Source: Isochrysis galbana (lineage: Eukaryota > Haptophyta > Isochrysidales > Isochrysidaceae). Taken from it: a stretch of 64,000 nt of DNA. Positions 62,040-64,000 of this stretch are shown here, piece by piece (position 1 is the stretch's first letter; each line of letters begins with the position of its first letter). The notes under the pieces are model-generated. The model worked only from the letters and a program-made list of their open reading frames with translations, made no database searches and was not told where the DNA came from. The stretch is taken from NCBI GenBank assembly GCA_018136815.1, contig CM030935.1:1298204-1362203 (forward strand). The letters are read 5' to 3'. A program made the translations under genes and the position numbers.

Positions 62040-62359
62040 CAGGGGGGGGCTACGGTGGTGGTGGATGTCCGTCCGGAGTCCGGAGAGGAGGAAGGGAGCA
62101 GGGCAGGCATGATGCCCGACTCTGCAGAGGTTGGGGAGACCCCAATTGAGACGTCCAGCGCGGGACGCACCGAGTAGGATTCTACACCTGACGAATTGGG
62201 ATGGCCCATGGGGCCTGAGGACAATGAGGAGGGAGGCATGCCGGCGCCAGGCGCGGCTGAGGAGACGACTTCGGAGACGCTGACGGGCTGAGGCCCGTCA
62301 GCAGAGGAAGGCGGGCAGGCGGGCTTGGGCGAGGGCGAGGACGGCGGCGAGAGCGACAT
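62040..62359 (-). pseudogene. Degenerate copy of the gag-like ORF 5' end
   Basis: The start at 62359 (MSLSPPSSPSPKPACPPSSA) and about 300 bp following match the first 110 codons of the ORF at 25210, including tcaggtgtagaatc. The match ends near 62040. The frame runs on into unrelated sequence. Confidence 0.7.
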
Positions 62360-63430
62360 CAAGCGAGTGGCGAGAGGCGAGGGTGAGTGTGAGGAGGGCT
62401 GTGATGGCAGGGGCTGGCGAGGCGAGGCGAGTTTGTAGGGTACGAGTGTTACGAGAGCGAGAGCGACGAGAGCGAGAGCGACGGATGACGACTGCCGACA
62501 GGACGTCGTCGGATCCAACGATGCTAAGGCACCGACTCACGAACACACCAGAATCATTCACCCAAACCAAGCAAAACATCAAATAACCGAGACCCCCAAA
62601 TCGCCGATAACTCAAACACGTCGCAAGAGACGGAGAGAGAGAGCGAGAGAGAGAGAGAGAGAATCCACAGCGATGACCGGAGCGTGTCTTCGTTTTAGAT
62701 TTCCCACGAGACGGAAAGTCGAGGAGGAACGTTATGTCGCGCAACCGCGGCGATCACTTTGGATACAGATCGCAGCGAGATATCCTTGCGATCAAAGAAA
62801 TCTTGCTGTTGAGCGTGAACCTTCTAGACGTTTCTATCGAGCAACCCTGAGTAGCAACCAAGGGGGAGGGAAAACCAAAAACCAACGGGACCAAGGGCTT
62901 TCATGCAACTTGCGTCAAGGAGAAAGATTCCCTCACCCAAGCAGCGAATCTAAATCGATCTCCAAGGGGAGATGGCAAACCAAACCTGATTGCCCCCAGA
63001 AGCAGGTAACGAAACGCGGGGAGATAGCGAATTCAACCTTTTTGCGAGGCACCTGGGAGGAAGAAAGGTGGAGAAACTTCCCTTCTCTTCGAGAGAAAGA
63101 GAGAGGGCGCTCCACAACCCTAGATCCTAGGCGTCCACGCGAAGTTTTTGACCGAGAACGAGAACGAGAGAATTATAACGATAAATACCGAACGAAGAGA
63201 AGAGAGAAGCTTAACGAGCGTCGATTCGCGAATGCGACAGGGCGGAGAGCGAGAGAGGAGAGCGCGACTGAGGTGATTATTCCAATCACACAGCCCCTCC
63301 GTGAGAAGGGGAGAGAGTGTCCCATCTCCCTCCCTCCCCCCGCCCCCTCCACACCTACGCTCGCCCCACTGCTCCCTCTCTCGCCGCGCCCGCTCGCCTC
63401 CTTCTGTCCGCTGCGTGAAGAAACATATCT
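62360..63430. other. Upstream region of degenerate gag copy
   Basis: gagagcgacgagagcgagagc repeats (62455-62485) resemble those upstream of the gag-like ORF (25280-25350). The long plus-strand frame 62673-63488 has Arg/Glu-biased composition and no recognisable motif; I regard it as chance. Confidence 0.35.
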
Positions 63431-63670
63431 TATACGGCTAGTTTACGTAGTTGTGGGCCTCAGGTGGTACGCAGAGGGAACGGGTTGACATGCGCACGCA
63501 CGGCGTATCCGCGGGGGGACCGATGACCGATGCACATCGCGCCGTGTGATTGCAAGTCATCACAGGTGCTCCGTGTGAATATCTCTTAAATTGTGTGTTT
63601 ATGTAGTTGTCGACCTTAGAGGAAACGCAGAGGAAAAGCCTTAACACGGCGTCTCCCTCGGGGCGCGGGG
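63431..63670. repeat. Two diverged tandem copies of a 170-bp unit
   Basis: tttacgtagttgtgggcctc...cgcagagggaa (63440-63482) recurs as tttatgtagttgtcgacctt...cgcagaggaaa (63598-63635). Confidence 0.6.
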
Positions 63671-63739
63671 GAAAGCAGGTTAAAAAGTTGTTATCCAGGT
63701 CTCCATTTAATTTTAAAACAATGCTCTATGAGTCTATGA

Positions 63740-63805
63740 TACAACTGTGGACATTTGATCGCTCATTCGACTGATGTCCACAGTTGACGGAACGACACCT
63801 TTTGA
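63740..63805 (+). repeat. 60-bp repeat, TGGACATTTGAT...TTGACGGAACG (copy 3)
   Basis: Direct relative of 33495-33560; here tgtggacat and atgtccaca form an additional inverted pair. 63806-64000 holds nothing I recognise. Confidence 0.6.
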
Positions 63806-64000
63806 CAGCAGCTGCTCCCGTATGGTGTATGGCGTTCACGTCTCGGATGGCGTCTTCTGGTGGTGGGAATTATTCGTACACTGACGCGCGCCCGGCGACT
63901 CTCCCGACGTCGAGAGCGGCGGCACGAGGATGAAGCCCGTCGTGGCCTCCGCTGACGACGGGACGGTGGACGGGGCGGTTGCGAGAGCGAACATGAGTCG

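Noticed and set aside
62673-63488. 271-codon frame upstream of the degenerate gag copy
   Set aside because: Arg/Glu bias follows base composition; no motif, no neighbour support, and it overlaps likely LTR/leader sequence.

Overview
The window is nuclear DNA of a eukaryotic microbe, not a prokaryote. Genes are split by short GT-AG introns (about 45-200 bp, one GC-AG). About half the sequence is repeats and transposon remains, and low-complexity purine/pyrimidine tracts flank many genes. Two 100-base N runs (23085-23184, 48185-48284) mark assembly gaps. A centriole protein, a heterotrimeric G-protein beta subunit, a MATE transporter with a plausible plastid leader and a trypsin carrying cysteine-rich DDGG repeats suggest a flagellated unicellular alga. 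A haptophyte-like or pelagophyte-like source is my best guess, by inference only.

Host genes, left to right: a DHHC-family membrane protein with a DHFC motif (2840-3826, -), divergent from a MATE transporter (4652-6403, +, three exons); a thioredoxin-fold protein (10551-11105, -); a single-exon SR/OCRE/PP2C phosphatase fusion (12193-14232, +); a five-exon patatin-like lipase (16539-18576, -); an inward-rectifier-like channel lacking the GYG filter (26442-27467, +); a divergent kinase, probably a pseudokinase (29147-31225, +); a TIM-barrel protein resembling phosphoribosylanthranilate isomerase (34260-35593, +); a six-exon G-beta subunit (37401-39118, -), head to head with a small membrane protein (39631-40071, +); a GT25-like/polysaccharide pyruvyl transferase fusion (41038-43807, -); an ankyrin/LRR protein (45240-47750, +); a membrane-anchored trypsin (51359-53140, +); and a CPAP/SAS-4 centriole protein (58595-61584, +). 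They form no operon or pathway; each looks independently transcribed.

Mobile DNA: a LINE-type ORF1 (7644-9572) that stops exactly where an endonuclease domain would begin; a broken Ty1/copia element (about 18950-21640); a hAT transposase cut by a gap (21944-23084); a gag-like ORF (23300-25210) with a degenerate second copy near 62 kb; and several non-autonomous hAT-like elements, two with perfect 8-bp target duplications (50330-50470, 57396-57903).

The least familiar pattern is a family of short interspersed modules headed by a palindrome of about 20 bp, followed closely by ATGG and a GC-rich stem. They recur at about ten places (1.2, 2.0, 2.6, 7.0, 7.6, 9.6, 11.8, 14.5-15.3, 28.7, 31.8, 53.7 kb). 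One such palindrome sits directly upstream of the LINE ORF1.
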